From NCBI GenBank assembly GCA_030706405.1, contig JAUZOO010000005.1, positions 124,001-188,000 on the forward strand: 64,000 nt of DNA, in the 5' to 3' direction. The notes beneath the pieces are model-generated. The model was not told where the DNA came from, did not search any database, and saw only the letters and a list, made by a program, of their open reading frames with translations. A program made the position numbers and the translations under genes. The stretch is from Bacteroidota bacterium (GTDB lineage Bacteria > Bacteroidota > Bacteroidia > Bacteroidales > JAAUTT01). The first letter of the stretch is position 1, and each line of letters begins with the position of its first letter. This document shows positions 1-9,748 of the stretch, in pieces.

Positions 1-1232
1 TAAGCGCCGTCGGCACTGGCTACGAGTTTAGGATCTGCAACCGTAAACCCTTCGGCAGGAATTGCCCCCGGTGTAGTATTCCAGAGAATATTTCCTTTCC
101 ATACTGGATTGACATATTGACCACGTACAGAAATTTCGCCACATCCCTGGAGAATATTATTGGCAAACGTTATATTAGTTGCCCCCAGGCCGTTGGTGCG
201 CGATGGCTCCTGAAACCCCGAAGCACAATCGACAATGGTATTATATACAACCTGAACCCGGTCGGCACGGTCGTGACAAGTGAGCTTGCTGCCTTCGGCC
301 ACTTCGCCATCGCCGTTAGTGCAAACAATGGCATTGGAGCAGCCTTTAAAAAAGTTGCTGTATATTTTATGGTCGTCGCCGCTAAACCGAAGCCCGGTGC
401 AGCCCATAAAAAAATTGCCATAGACCTCGCTCCGGTTTCCGTGACGCACCGACACCTCCTCGCTTCCTTCACCAAATGTGTTAAACCTGATGATATTACG
501 GCACGATTTATGGCAGATACAGCCTTCGTTTTCACCGGCAGTTTTAATAAACAGGTTATATTCCACCACACAAAAGGCCGAGTCCATGCTTCTGCTGCTG
601 AGTCCAATCTGTATAGCCGAACAATTGTTGGCCTTATGAGGAAAATTATAGAAATAGTTATGATGAATCCACGTCCTTTTGGCCATTTGATTGTTGCCGG
701 GACCTTGTATGGAAAGCATTTTGCCTTCGTCGAATTTATTCTGAAAAGTATTATAGCTCACTTCATTATCGTCACCACTAATGGTTAGGTACGACTTATC
801 GCCTTTGTTTACCGGCGCACATTCGAATTCGTTGCGGGTAATCACACAGTGCGTTGCCCCAGGGGCAATACTGGTAATCCCGGCGTTGTGGGTAAACTTA
901 AATCCCTTGATTTCAATATAGGTTGCCGGGCTCAAAACCGTGAAGCCTCCCGTTCCCCTGATCTCAACACTGCCTATTGTTTTAGCTGAGATAATTATGG
1001 GCTGCGAGGCGGTTCCCTTACAGTCAATTCTTATATTTTCGGAAATCGTATAAACCCCGTCAGCTATAATGATTCTATCTCCCGGCTTGACCTTATTGAT
1101 GGCCGATTGAAGCGCCGGCATAGTGTTTACATTTATGGTTGATGCCGAAAGAGACAATAATCCCGAAATCCAGACCAACAATATCCCAACACTTATTTTA
1201 TATAAAATTGTACGTCTCATTCTTTTATTCAT
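1..1232 (-). CDS. Polysaccharide lyase family 6-like beta-helix lyase (3' end missing)
   Basis: Secreted right-handed beta-helix lyase of the chondroitinase B/alginate lyase family (PL6), which cleaves uronic-acid polymers by beta-elimination. The frame is open from the ATG at 1232 to the window edge, so the C-terminus is missing. A basic start and hydrophobic stretch (residues about 5-30) form a signal peptide; a second in-frame ATG at 1220 is also possible. The helix begins with the typical MPALQSAINKVKPGD segment. The PL6 catalytic pair is visible: Lys in CHKSCRN (about residue 242) and Arg in SVRHGN (about residue 261), followed by VYGNFFMG. It is the last gene seen in the locus, 24 bases after the GH3 gene. 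Family assignment is confident; substrate (alginate, dermatan/chondroitin or another glycuronan) cannot be told. Confidence 0.85.
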   Translation of the reverse strand, partial: MNKRMRRTILYKISVGILLVWISGLLSLSASTINVNTMPALQSAINKVKPGDRIIIADGVYTISENIRIDCKGTASQPIIISAKTIGSVEIRGTGGFTVLSPATYIEIKGFKFTHNAGITSIAPGATHCVITRNEFECAPVNKGDKSYLTISGDDNEVSYNTFQNKFDEGKMLSIQGPGNNQMAKRTWIHHNYFYNFPHKANNCSAIQIGLSSRSMDSAFCVVEYNLFIKTAGENEGCICHKSCRNIIRFNTFGEGSEEVSVRHGNRSEVYGNFFMGCTGLRFSGDDHKIYSNFFKGCSNAIVCTNGDGEVAEGSKLTCHDRADRVQVVYNTIVDCASGFQEPSRTNGLGATNITFANNILQGCGEISVRGQYVNPVWKGNILWNTTPGAIPAEGFTVADPKLVASADGA

Positions 1233-1256
1233 TTAGAATACGTTCTAAGCTCGTCA

Positions 1257-3707
1257 TTAAAACATCGTTGTCTTCTGTTTTGGTTGCACGTAAGGTTTGT
1301 TGATGACATCCTTACTTACAATTTCGAAACGGCCTTCCTGACGGATGTCTTCCGACGAACTACCAACCATCACTTTAAACCAGCCGGGTTCCACCACCCA
1401 TTTCATGTCGCGATCGAGCATCTGGAGTTCTTTGGGCGATAAGGTAAAATGAACCGTTTTAGTTTCTCCGGGTTCGAGGTGGATGCGTTCGAATCCGCGC
1501 AGTTCCTTCACAAAACGAATTACAGAACTTACTTCGTCGTTGATGTAAAGCTGTACCACTTCGTCGCCAGCCATCTTACCTGAGTTTTTCACATCGACCG
1601 AAACCTCAACATTTCCGGCAGCTCGTTGTTGCTCGGGCGATATTTTCAGGTTCGAATATTCGAAAGAAGTAAAGCTCAGTCCATAGCCAAAGGGATATAA
1701 CACACCGTTGACGGTAGTTTTTGCCGCAGCTTGGGCATAAGGTTTAGACGGAAAACACATCGGGATTTGTCCCACCGATTTCGGGAACGTAAAATTCAGT
1801 TTCCCACCGGGGTTATAGTCGCCAAAAACAACGTCGGCAATAGCCTCGCTGCCGTATTTACCGGGAAACCAGGCTTCGATAATAGCTTTGCAGTTTTTGT
1901 TGGCCAAGTTGATGGTCAGCGGACGACCATTCATTAAAACCAAAACCACGGGAGTTCCCGTTTCCTGAATCTTTGTAAGAAGAAGCTGCTGATACCCGGT
2001 AAGGTCGAGGCTGGTGCGCGATTTGGCCTCGCCCACAATGCTGTTGTCTTCGCCCAATACCAAGATAGCAACATCTGCTTTTTTAGCCTTTTCAACGGCA
2101 TCGGTTATATCTTTCCATTCATCGGTGGTAGGTTCCGACGGCATGATCTCGCTCTCGGGCCAGTTCTTATCCACGATATTGCATCCTTTTGAATACATGA
2201 CGTTTACATCGTTGCCGAGCTTTGTTTTGAAAGCATTGAGCACCGATTTATAACGGATTTGTTTTGGTCCGTAACGCGACAACGACAGCGTAGTATCAGT
2301 AGCATTAGGCCCGGCTATGAGAATGTTATGAATTTTATCTTTTGATAAAGGAAGAAACTGATCCTGATTCTTTAACAGCGTCATAGCCTCGTACGAAGCT
2401 TTTTTCGAGACCTTGTCAAACTCAGGATTGCCAAAGGTTTTGGCCGATTCTTCAGGATTATCAATATATGGTTTATCGAAAAGACCTAACCAGTATTTCA
2501 CCCTGAGTACATCGCGCACACGGCTATCAAGCGTTTCCATCGACAGCGAACCTTCTTTTACCAGATCACGCAAAGGATTGATGAATACCGACGGATCGGT
2601 AAAGGTGGTGCGGATGTTCATTCCGGCCTCAACGCCTTGTTTTACGGCATCTTTATAATCAGGTGCCACGTGATGCTTCCACCAGATGTATTCGAGCGCA
2701 TCGCTGTCGGACACCACATATCCTTTAAATCCATACTGTTTGCGAAGAAGATCGACCAAAAAATAATACGACCCGGTGACAGGAACACCGTCGTAATCGT
2801 TGTACGAACTCATGGTTCCTAAGGCATGACCTTCGGAAAATGCCACACGGAAAGGTTCTAGCAATAAAGTATGAAGATCGTGCTGCCCGATTTGCGGATC
2901 GGTACGGGTGAGATTATCGCGCCCGCCGATAGGAATGCTGTATGCGGCAAAATGTTTGGTTGTTGAAACCACGGCATGATCCTGAATGGCTAGCACCTGA
3001 CGCAAACCCAGTTGCGATACCAGGTAAGGATCTTCGCCATAGCTCTCAACGGTACGCCCCCAGCGGGGATCGCGGGCAACATCGAGAATGGGCGAATAGA
3101 CATTGGTAAAGCCGGCAGCCCGTGTCTGAATGGCGGTAATGGCTCCGATCTGCGACACCAAATCTTTATCCCACGAAGCCCCTACCCCACTTTGTGCCGG
3201 GAATAATGCAGCCCCGGTAACACAAGCTCCATAAATTCCTTCGTTGGTAAAATCGACCGGAATACCCAGGCGGGTTTCTTCCACAAACCAACGCTGTACC
3301 TCATTGATCGTCTTCACATGCAACGATATCGGCCACGAACGATTTGTTGATTTAACACCATTGCAGTGTTCGTCGATATTGCCGATACCATCTTTCCAAA
3401 CCTTGTTTTTCCATTCGGGCGTTGGAAGTGTATCCTTTAAAACCCTCGGATAACCGTACAAAGTAGCCAGCTGGCAGGTCTTTTCTTCCACCGTCATCCG
3501 GCTTAAAAGATCGGTAATACGTTGTTCTACATCGAGCGACGGATTTTCGTATGGGTCCATTTTCCCGTTTTTATTCAGGTCAATCCATCCTTTGCTATAC
3601 ATCTCCTTATTTTGAAAGGGTATATATTTCCCTTTCGGCTGGGCCTCAATCCGAGATGAAAGCAAAGCCATAAAACCGATAACAATTACGATACTTAATT
3701 TATTCAT
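1257..3707 (-). CDS. Glycoside hydrolase family 3 (beta-glucosidase/beta-xylosidase type)
   Basis: Exo-acting GH3 enzyme that removes terminal beta-linked sugars from oligosaccharides, most likely in the periplasm. The 816 residues cover the full family plan: signal peptide (1-22), N-terminal barrel with YGEDPYLVSQLG and KHFAAY motifs, nucleophile Asp in VVSDSDAL at about residue 332, the second alpha/beta domain starting near YEAMTLLKN, and a C-terminal fibronectin type III-like domain (about 690-790). A GEDN..GEAKSRTSLDL stretch in domain 2 is where the acid/base is usually found. Its start overlaps the end of the upstream GH28 gene by 8 bases, so the two are translationally coupled. Sugar specificity (Glc, Xyl or other) cannot be read from the motifs. 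Confidence 0.92.
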   Translation of the reverse strand: MNKLSIVIVIGFMALLSSRIEAQPKGKYIPFQNKEMYSKGWIDLNKNGKMDPYENPSLDVEQRITDLLSRMTVEEKTCQLATLYGYPRVLKDTLPTPEWKNKVWKDGIGNIDEHCNGVKSTNRSWPISLHVKTINEVQRWFVEETRLGIPVDFTNEGIYGACVTGAALFPAQSGVGASWDKDLVSQIGAITAIQTRAAGFTNVYSPILDVARDPRWGRTVESYGEDPYLVSQLGLRQVLAIQDHAVVSTTKHFAAYSIPIGGRDNLTRTDPQIGQHDLHTLLLEPFRVAFSEGHALGTMSSYNDYDGVPVTGSYYFLVDLLRKQYGFKGYVVSDSDALEYIWWKHHVAPDYKDAVKQGVEAGMNIRTTFTDPSVFINPLRDLVKEGSLSMETLDSRVRDVLRVKYWLGLFDKPYIDNPEESAKTFGNPEFDKVSKKASYEAMTLLKNQDQFLPLSKDKIHNILIAGPNATDTTLSLSRYGPKQIRYKSVLNAFKTKLGNDVNVMYSKGCNIVDKNWPESEIMPSEPTTDEWKDITDAVEKAKKADVAILVLGEDNSIVGEAKSRTSLDLTGYQQLLLTKIQETGTPVVLVLMNGRPLTINLANKNCKAIIEAWFPGKYGSEAIADVVFGDYNPGGKLNFTFPKSVGQIPMCFPSKPYAQAAAKTTVNGVLYPFGYGLSFTSFEYSNLKISPEQQRAAGNVEVSVDVKNSGKMAGDEVVQLYINDEVSSVIRFVKELRGFERIHLEPGETKTVHFTLSPKELQMLDRDMKWVVEPGWFKVMVGSSSEDIRQEGRFEIVSKDVINKPYVQPKQKTTMF

Positions 3708-5313
3708 GCTCTTTATCTTTTAAAGAATCAATATTCACTTCCGACGATAAATCTACTCTTCTTCGTATGCCCGATAAACTGCATCCATGCACATTAATGC
3801 CAGAACTCCCTTTTCCCTCAATCCGCAAAAAGGCTTCGGCATTGTCGACCAGTGCATTCATATTGCTAATTCTTGCACCAGCAACATCCTCTAGCCTTAT
3901 AACAGCCTGTCCGCCAGATTTTGACGAAATTTTACCGTTAGATATCTCAACATTTTTTCCGTCCTGAACGATAAACGCCGGTCGTAAGTCGGTGCTATCC
4001 AACGTAAAGTTCACATTTTTCAGCTTTAAACCGCTTACATGTCTTGCCCATACGCCATAGGCAGGAATAACAGGGCCAAAAGTGCTGACTTCGGGATATT
4101 TATCAATAGCCTCAGGAACTTCATGACGGGCATTATCGGCAGAGCCTTTACCAACCAGGCTGATTTCGATATTTTCCAGGGTAAGATTGCTGATATAATG
4201 CCCCGGCACTCCGGTAATAAGAATGCCCGAAGGCGGTTTCAGTTGTGCATTGGCCGATGCCTGTGCCTTGACGTTGCGAATTACGACATTCTCAAAAGTA
4301 CCAGTTTGCTGTTGGGTATCCTGATCTTTGCGAAACACGCTTAGCCGCGATCCAAGCCGGAAAAGCATCGGTGTACGAACATTGACCATGGTAATATCCG
4401 AAATTTCAATATTCCTCAGATGAGCCCCGTCAACGGTGTTGAGCTTAATCCCCCCGTTGTTGGTGTCGTAGATGTAACAACCGGATATCTTAATATTTTC
4501 GAACGCGGCCATCGACTCGGTTCCTGTCTTAATGGCAGCCTGCCGGCTTTTAATTTTCAACCCGCTTACCACGATATTTTTACAGGCCATCTGGCTTGAG
4601 GTTGTTTTAAAGCAAAGCCCGTCATCGCCGCTGTTAATATCACAATTCTTAATGCTTACATCCTGACAGGCATCAATGTCGATTCCGTCGTTATGCGAAA
4701 CGCCATAACTTTCAATCTTCACATTTTCAATCTGGACGCTTTTGCTATGATAATAATGAGAAGTCCAGGCTCCGGCAAATTTTAACGTCACTCCTTTAAC
4801 GGAAATGCCGTCGCAGCGGACAATGCGGATCAGAAAAGGCCGGCGTCCCCATTTTTTGGATTCGGAACGTGTGTCGGTCAAATCGAGTTGTGCTTTAATC
4901 TTTGCACCCTGTCCGTCTATAGTGCCTTCTCCTTCGATACCCACATTTTTGGCATCGACGGCGACAACCAGCGCCCATCCGACTTCTATTCCAAGCCCTT
5001 CGGTAAACGGGTCTAAATTCCTGTAATCGGCAAGGTTGATGCTTCCGAAGATAGTAGCCTCCTTTTCAAGTTTAAGAACGACATTGTCTTTTAGTACGAT
5101 TGTTCCGGAGAGGTAATTCCCCTTGGGAAAAACCACTTTTCCCCCACCGTTTTGACTACAATCGTCTATGGCCTTTTGAATAGCAATTGTATTCAACACC
5201 TTACTATCTCCCACAGCACCGTATTTGGTAATATCAAAGACTGCATCTGAGGCTTTGACCAAAGATGCAATCCCAAGGAATACGCTTAAAACTATAATTT
5301 TCAAGAAATTCAT
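3700..5313 (-). CDS. Glycoside hydrolase family 28 (polygalacturonase-like), copy A
   Basis: Secreted beta-helix enzyme of the pectin-degrading GH28 family. A signal peptide occupies residues 1-21, followed by the DITKYGAVGDSKVLNT entry segment shared by GH28 enzymes. The three catalytic Asp are present, in HNDGIDIDAC and in SGDDGLCFK. The classical GHG is absent; the corresponding strand reads RQAAIKTGTES, which also supplies the usual Lys near the active site. Length (537) fits exo-acting or accessory-sugar members of the family. Its ATG overlaps the stop of the other GH28 by 4 bases and its end overlaps the GH3 start, giving a tight GH28-GH28-GH3 block. Galacturonic acid or rhamnogalacturonan is the likely target. 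Confidence 0.88.
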   Translation of the reverse strand: MNFLKIIVLSVFLGIASLVKASDAVFDITKYGAVGDSKVLNTIAIQKAIDDCSQNGGGKVVFPKGNYLSGTIVLKDNVVLKLEKEATIFGSINLADYRNLDPFTEGLGIEVGWALVVAVDAKNVGIEGEGTIDGQGAKIKAQLDLTDTRSESKKWGRRPFLIRIVRCDGISVKGVTLKFAGAWTSHYYHSKSVQIENVKIESYGVSHNDGIDIDACQDVSIKNCDINSGDDGLCFKTTSSQMACKNIVVSGLKIKSRQAAIKTGTESMAAFENIKISGCYIYDTNNGGIKLNTVDGAHLRNIEISDITMVNVRTPMLFRLGSRLSVFRKDQDTQQQTGTFENVVIRNVKAQASANAQLKPPSGILITGVPGHYISNLTLENIEISLVGKGSADNARHEVPEAIDKYPEVSTFGPVIPAYGVWARHVSGLKLKNVNFTLDSTDLRPAFIVQDGKNVEISNGKISSKSGGQAVIRLEDVAGARISNMNALVDNAEAFLRIEGKGSSGINVHGCSLSGIRRRVDLSSEVNIDSLKDKEHE

Positions 5314-6848
5314 TTCTTACCCTCTTTTATAGTTTCATTTTTTGTATTTTGAATGCCGGTACTGTTTTGAACATTCAAATTTCTCACGTCTTTCAGATGT
5401 ATCATTGCAACACCATCGGGCCGAGACGAGCTGAAATTACTGAGAGTTACCCCGTCGGCATCCCATATTACCAGAGGCGGACGATAATCGGGTGTTTCGT
5501 AATCCATAACTACATTCTTCAAGGTCAGGCCTTTCACATGGCGCGCAAACAACGCTGCTGCCGGACGCGTTTTGTACTGATTGGGCGAATATTCCTTCAG
5601 GTAAGGAGGAACAACCGCGGCATCTTCCGTTTTTCCACCACCGGCATAGGTTATGCGGACATTTTCGAGGGTAAGATTATCAATGGTGTATCCCGGCAAT
5701 CCCGAAACTGTTGCAGTACTAACAGGACCATGATGGCTGCCTTCGCGTTGTTTGGTAATGGTAATATTTTTAAGGGTAACATTGCTTATTTTCCCGGGTT
5801 TTACGCCAGCTTCACCGGTACGGAGGCGATCGGTTATCAAAATAAATATCGGACTGGCCGCATTGCTGATTTCGATGTCGCGGTACATCACATCGTCGAT
5901 ATTACCGCTATCGTTAGAGGTTATACCGATACCGGCCTTCATTGCGAGGCCAATTTTCACGCTCCATATTCGAATGTTTCTAAAATCTCCGGCGGTTTCG
6001 GAACCAAATTGTAAGCCGTTGCAACCGCTCTCGAAGTAACAATCCCACACGTAAAAATTCTCACTCAATATACGACGACCAAGCACATAATCGCTTTTAA
6101 TACCAATGGTATCGTCGGAACAACCGGTGAAATAACATCCGAAAACCTGTACGTTGCGGCATCCCATAAAATCGATAGCGTCCCGGGATTTTTTGATGAC
6201 CACATGATCTATGGTGATATTTTCGCAATCGTTGAGCAGGTAAACAAAGTGGCCACCGGTGTTGTGGGTTACATTTTTAAAAAGAAGATTTTTGCCGCGT
6301 ACAATAGCAATTACCTTGTCGCCAATGTCGCGACCGTTGGGATTATTCTGAATTATGGCCCCGCCGGTTACCTTGCCGCCAATGATGGCAAAATTTTCGA
6401 TGTCTTCTCCCCACATTAAGGCATTATGGAAATGGCTATGACCGTAATCCTGATACTTTTCGTTTGGCGAATGAGATTCCGGAGCATCGTAACCGCTGGA
6501 GGCACCGAATATCTCAGCCTTTTCATCAAGTTTCAAACATACGTTGCTTTTCAGGTGGATAGAGGCCGCCATGTAGCATCCGGCAGGAAATGTCACCGAA
6601 CCACCGCCAGCTGCATTACATCTGGCGATGGCTTCGTTAATAGCTCGCGTATCGTTAGTTACGCTATCGCCTTGGGCTCCAAAATCTTTTACATTGAACG
6701 TCCGCTCAGCGAAAACAGGTATTTTGATGTCAGGAACATTAAACGGCTCTTCCGATTTTATTCCGGAGACTTTACCAACGAAAGTTTGAGCATTTAAAAA
6801 ACCTAAAAATCCTGTCAAAAAAGCAATTAAACAAAATACGCTTTTCAT
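5310..6848 (-). CDS. Glycoside hydrolase family 28 (exo-polygalacturonase-like), copy B
   Basis: Second GH28 beta-helix hydrolase, 512 residues with a signal peptide ending near FLNAQ. It has the VKDFGAQGDSVTNDT entry segment, then altered active-site motifs: NTD is replaced by SRDAIDF, the Asp pair is in CSDDTIGIK, and GHG is replaced by QFGSETAGDFRN. The GSE version is common in exo-acting and rhamnogalacturonan-directed GH28 enzymes, so it may act on side chains or chain ends. All three catalytic Asp remain, so it is probably active. It is only distantly similar to copy A and so probably has a different linkage preference. The 4-base ATGA overlap with copy A indicates coupled translation. 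Confidence 0.87.
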   Translation of the reverse strand: MKSVFCLIAFLTGFLGFLNAQTFVGKVSGIKSEEPFNVPDIKIPVFAERTFNVKDFGAQGDSVTNDTRAINEAIARCNAAGGGSVTFPAGCYMAASIHLKSNVCLKLDEKAEIFGASSGYDAPESHSPNEKYQDYGHSHFHNALMWGEDIENFAIIGGKVTGGAIIQNNPNGRDIGDKVIAIVRGKNLLFKNVTHNTGGHFVYLLNDCENITIDHVVIKKSRDAIDFMGCRNVQVFGCYFTGCSDDTIGIKSDYVLGRRILSENFYVWDCYFESGCNGLQFGSETAGDFRNIRIWSVKIGLAMKAGIGITSNDSGNIDDVMYRDIEISNAASPIFILITDRLRTGEAGVKPGKISNVTLKNITITKQREGSHHGPVSTATVSGLPGYTIDNLTLENVRITYAGGGKTEDAAVVPPYLKEYSPNQYKTRPAAALFARHVKGLTLKNVVMDYETPDYRPPLVIWDADGVTLSNFSSSRPDGVAMIHLKDVRNLNVQNSTGIQNTKNETIKEGKK

Positions 6849-6886
6849 AGGTAAAAAATATCATTCAGTACGATGTATAAATAAAC

Positions 6887-8329
6887 CTAATCCAATTCGC
6901 CCGTTTTCATTTTCTTTTTTGAATCTGAAGACATGGCATTGTCAACGTTTCCTTTTACCTCAATTTTAATAACACTTGCAACAGCATCCGGAGCCTTTGC
7001 AGGAACGCTAATAGTCAACCCTGTGCTGGTGACCAAAGTTTTTAGTTTTGCACCAGTGGCCAACAAAGTCGAAGAGACGACCTGATTCTTTAAATCCGAA
7101 ATTACAAGTTTACCGTCGGCAGGCCAGTTAAACACGGAGAAGTAAAGAGTTGTGCCTTGTTTCGTATCTTTACGGGTACAGCGGCCCCATGCCAACGGTT
7201 TTAACGGGCTGGCTTTGGTAGCATAAATAGCTTCGCCGTTAACCTTCATCCATTCGCCCATAGCCTTAAGCCTGTCAATGCTTTCCTGGGGAAATTCGCC
7301 ATCGGCTTTGGGCCCGATATTCAGCAGGTAATTACCTCCTTTAGAGGCGATATCGACGAGGTTACGGATAAATGTTTCGGTACTTTTCCAGTTGTGATCG
7401 AAACTTTTGAAACCCCAGGTTCCATTCATGGTCATACAGGTTTCCCAGTCTTTACCGTCCAGTTCGCTCAGGTCGGGAATTTTTTGTTCAGGCGTTTTGG
7501 TATCGCCAGGGAAGTTAGGCCGTTTCAACCGGTCGTTTGTAATAATATTGGGTTGAAGTTTTAGCACATCCTGCAACTTTTGGGCATATTCATCGGTCAT
7601 GTTGGTTGGGGTATCCCACCAAAGGACAGAGATATCGCCATAGTTGGTAAGCAATTCCTTAACCTGTGGAACAGCAACTTTATCGATGTATTCACCCATG
7701 GTAGCGGTGGTTTGTGCCGGGTCCCAATGTCCGTTATGCTCTTTGGTGTAGGCATCAATCGCAGCAGAATCGGGGTTTAGCCAACCTTCGGTTGCAACCT
7801 TGCGGGCGGCAGAGCCTCCGGGATTATTCCAATCCTGAGCCTGTGAATAATAGAGGCCAAACTTAATACCGTATTTTTTGCAGGCTTCGGCCAAAGGTTT
7901 CAATACGTCCTTGCCATAAGGCGTGGCATCCGCAATGTTCCATTTACTGGCGCTTGATTTAAACATGGCAAAGCCGTCGTGGTGTTTTGCTGTGATTACG
8001 ATATACTTCATCCCTGCATCTTTGGCCATCTTTACCCAGGCATCGGCATCGTATTTAACAGGATTAAATTGTTTGGCATATTGTTGATATTCTGCCACAG
8101 GGATCTTGGAACGGTTCATGATCCATTCCCCACCGCCGCGTCGCATCTCATGACCATTGTAAACACCGGCGGGAACGGCATAAACGCCCCAGTGAATAAA
8201 CATCCCAAAGCGGGCTTCGCGCCACCATTGCATACGTTCGTCGCGGGTTAATACTTTTTGCGACCAGCCAGATTGTATAACACAAATCGATGTAATTAGA
8301 AGCAGGACAAATCTTTTCATTTTAAGCAT
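6887..8329 (-). CDS. GH29 alpha-L-fucosidase, copy 1
   Basis: Retaining alpha-L-fucosidase that removes terminal fucose. The 480 residues begin with a signal peptide (a second ATG at 8320, MKRFVLL, is equally possible) and then show the family hallmarks MFIHWGVYAVPAG and VITAKHHDGFAMF in the barrel. The nucleophile Asp lies in VLWWDTPT at about residue 240, where most relatives have LWFD. A small C-terminal beta domain follows and the tail is lysine-rich. The acid/base residue cannot be fixed by eye in this family. It is separated from GH28 copy B by a short gap and belongs to the same run of genes. A second GH29 and a GH95 in the locus point to a fucose-rich substrate. Confidence 0.92.
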   Translation of the reverse strand: MLKMKRFVLLLITSICVIQSGWSQKVLTRDERMQWWREARFGMFIHWGVYAVPAGVYNGHEMRRGGGEWIMNRSKIPVAEYQQYAKQFNPVKYDADAWVKMAKDAGMKYIVITAKHHDGFAMFKSSASKWNIADATPYGKDVLKPLAEACKKYGIKFGLYYSQAQDWNNPGGSAARKVATEGWLNPDSAAIDAYTKEHNGHWDPAQTTATMGEYIDKVAVPQVKELLTNYGDISVLWWDTPTNMTDEYAQKLQDVLKLQPNIITNDRLKRPNFPGDTKTPEQKIPDLSELDGKDWETCMTMNGTWGFKSFDHNWKSTETFIRNLVDIASKGGNYLLNIGPKADGEFPQESIDRLKAMGEWMKVNGEAIYATKASPLKPLAWGRCTRKDTKQGTTLYFSVFNWPADGKLVISDLKNQVVSSTLLATGAKLKTLVTSTGLTISVPAKAPDAVASVIKIEVKGNVDNAMSSDSKKKMKTGELD

Positions 8330-8386
8330 TATTAGTTAGTGTAATTTATTGATTTATATAGTATTGTTTCAATTTATTCATCGATG

Positions 8387-9640
8387 CTATTTTATCCCAT
8401 TCACCAGAAAATGCACAATGCGGCATGCATGGCCGTTGCTATCAGCATTTTTGTCCTCCGCGATTTTTATCTGAAGGATATGTTTTTGTGCAGGCAGTTC
8501 GCTCTCCAAAACGTAATACCACGGGATATGCAGTTTTTTACTCCATTTGGTAAACAAATCCTGTTTTTTAAAGGGTTTACCGTCCACACTATATTCGATG
8601 ATACCGGCATCCTGCCCCGCAGCAACGCAAATGCCCACGGCAGTTCCGGTAAAGGAAAACTCCATTTCGGCCCCGGGAACTTCGGCTATCAGCATGGGAA
8701 CGTTCGTATAGCCTTTGCGCGAATTAGTCCCGTCGGCAGGTTTCCAGTTATCTGCCAGAGTCCAGTTTTTAAGCAGCTTAGCCTGACGAATATCCACGTA
8801 AGCTCCATGAACATAACTGTATTTATCAATTTGTTTGGGAAGCGGATAATTCACCGGAGGAGTCAACGTATCGGCTGTTTTCCAGCAATTTTCCAGCAGC
8901 GTACGGATAGACCGGAAATAAACTTCCTGCCCAAACGGCGAAGGATGAAGGTTCTTAAAATCGTCGTTCCAGTTAAATTCGCCGGCATTAATGCGGTCGG
9001 TAACTTCTTTGGCAAGATTGATGGAAGGTAGGTTATACCGAACGGCAACTGTATCGTGGGTACGAATTTCGGACGGGACAATACCCTTATTATATGCAGC
9101 GATCTTGTCGGGGTCGACAAAATACATCAGCACGATGTCCATTTGAGGATTGGCCAAACGCGCGTGACGAACAATTCCTTCCATTCCCCGAACTTTGGCT
9201 TTGTCATCAAATCCGTTAACATTATCGTTTACTGATGCTTCTTCAAACAAAAGATCAATCGTTCCTTTGCTCAAAACATCATTTTCCAGACGGAAAGCCC
9301 CGGGTGTACTGCCTGTTGAGCCGATGCCTGCCGGGATAAATTCGAATTTTGTGGCGGGAAATCGTTGCTGCAAATAGCGACATATTTTATCGCGCCAACC
9401 CGGATTTTCGGTGATGGAACCGCCCAGAAAGGCAACCCGTCCTGTCTTCTCCTTCTGAAATTTAAGATAACTGTTTTTTAAGCCTCCCCGAATGGCATGA
9501 TACAAAGCTGCATCGAGCGGATGCGTCACCGTTCCGGATTTCGTTAAATCGACCGGTGGAGTCGAAACCTCCTGAGCCTGCGATATTGCAAACAGGTAAA
9601 TCGAAATAAATGTTAGTAATATGGTTTTCTTTATAGTCAT
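8387..9640 (-). CDS. SGNH/GDSL hydrolase, probable carbohydrate esterase
   Basis: Secreted SGNH-fold esterase, probably removing acetyl groups so that the lyases and hydrolases can reach the chain. The block-I Ser is in VAFLGGSITENPGW, the block-III Asn region reads EASVNDNVNG, and the catalytic His/Asp region is HPSPFGQEVYF. After about residue 280 a beta-sandwich domain (AEVPGAEMEFSFTGTAVGI onward) follows, a layout seen in pectin-locus esterases. The ATG at 9640 (MTIKKTILLTF) starts a clean signal peptide and is preferred; the frame stays open upstream to an ATG at 9667. Acetyl-esterase activity is inferred from fold and context; other ester substrates remain possible. Confidence 0.82.
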   Translation of the reverse strand: MTIKKTILLTFISIYLFAISQAQEVSTPPVDLTKSGTVTHPLDAALYHAIRGGLKNSYLKFQKEKTGRVAFLGGSITENPGWRDKICRYLQQRFPATKFEFIPAGIGSTGSTPGAFRLENDVLSKGTIDLLFEEASVNDNVNGFDDKAKVRGMEGIVRHARLANPQMDIVLMYFVDPDKIAAYNKGIVPSEIRTHDTVAVRYNLPSINLAKEVTDRINAGEFNWNDDFKNLHPSPFGQEVYFRSIRTLLENCWKTADTLTPPVNYPLPKQIDKYSYVHGAYVDIRQAKLLKNWTLADNWKPADGTNSRKGYTNVPMLIAEVPGAEMEFSFTGTAVGICVAAGQDAGIIEYSVDGKPFKKQDLFTKWSKKLHIPWYYVLESELPAQKHILQIKIAEDKNADSNGHACRIVHFLVNGIK

Positions 9641-9700
9641 TGGTAGTTGTAATTCATAATTTATCATGTAAGCTATTATCTTTTAGTAAGTTTAAAAGAA

Positions 9701-9735
9701 AACCGCTCCTAACCCCTCGTTAAAAAGGAGGAGAA
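9701..9735. repeat. Intergenic repeat, copy 1 (partly palindromic, CTCC/GGAG)
   Basis: A 35-base element between the SGNH and GH88-PL38 genes that matches the element at 12158-12192 at 29 of 35 positions. It contains CTCC-type tracts facing AAGGAGG, so it can fold back on itself. The two copies flank a single gene. Comparable CT/GA-rich repeats are common between genes in Bacteroidota genomes. Whether it stabilises mRNA, terminates, or marks an old insertion is unknown. Confidence 0.6.
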
Positions 9736-9748
9736 CGAAATCTAACTC

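Noticed and set aside
117-788. A 223-codon plus-strand frame
   Set aside because: It lies opposite the PL6 lyase gene, which has family motifs in the other strand; the plus-strand product shows no recognisable domain.
5349-6014. A 221-codon plus-strand frame
   Set aside because: Antisense to GH28 copy B; low-complexity composition from the repeated helix turns explains the absence of stops.
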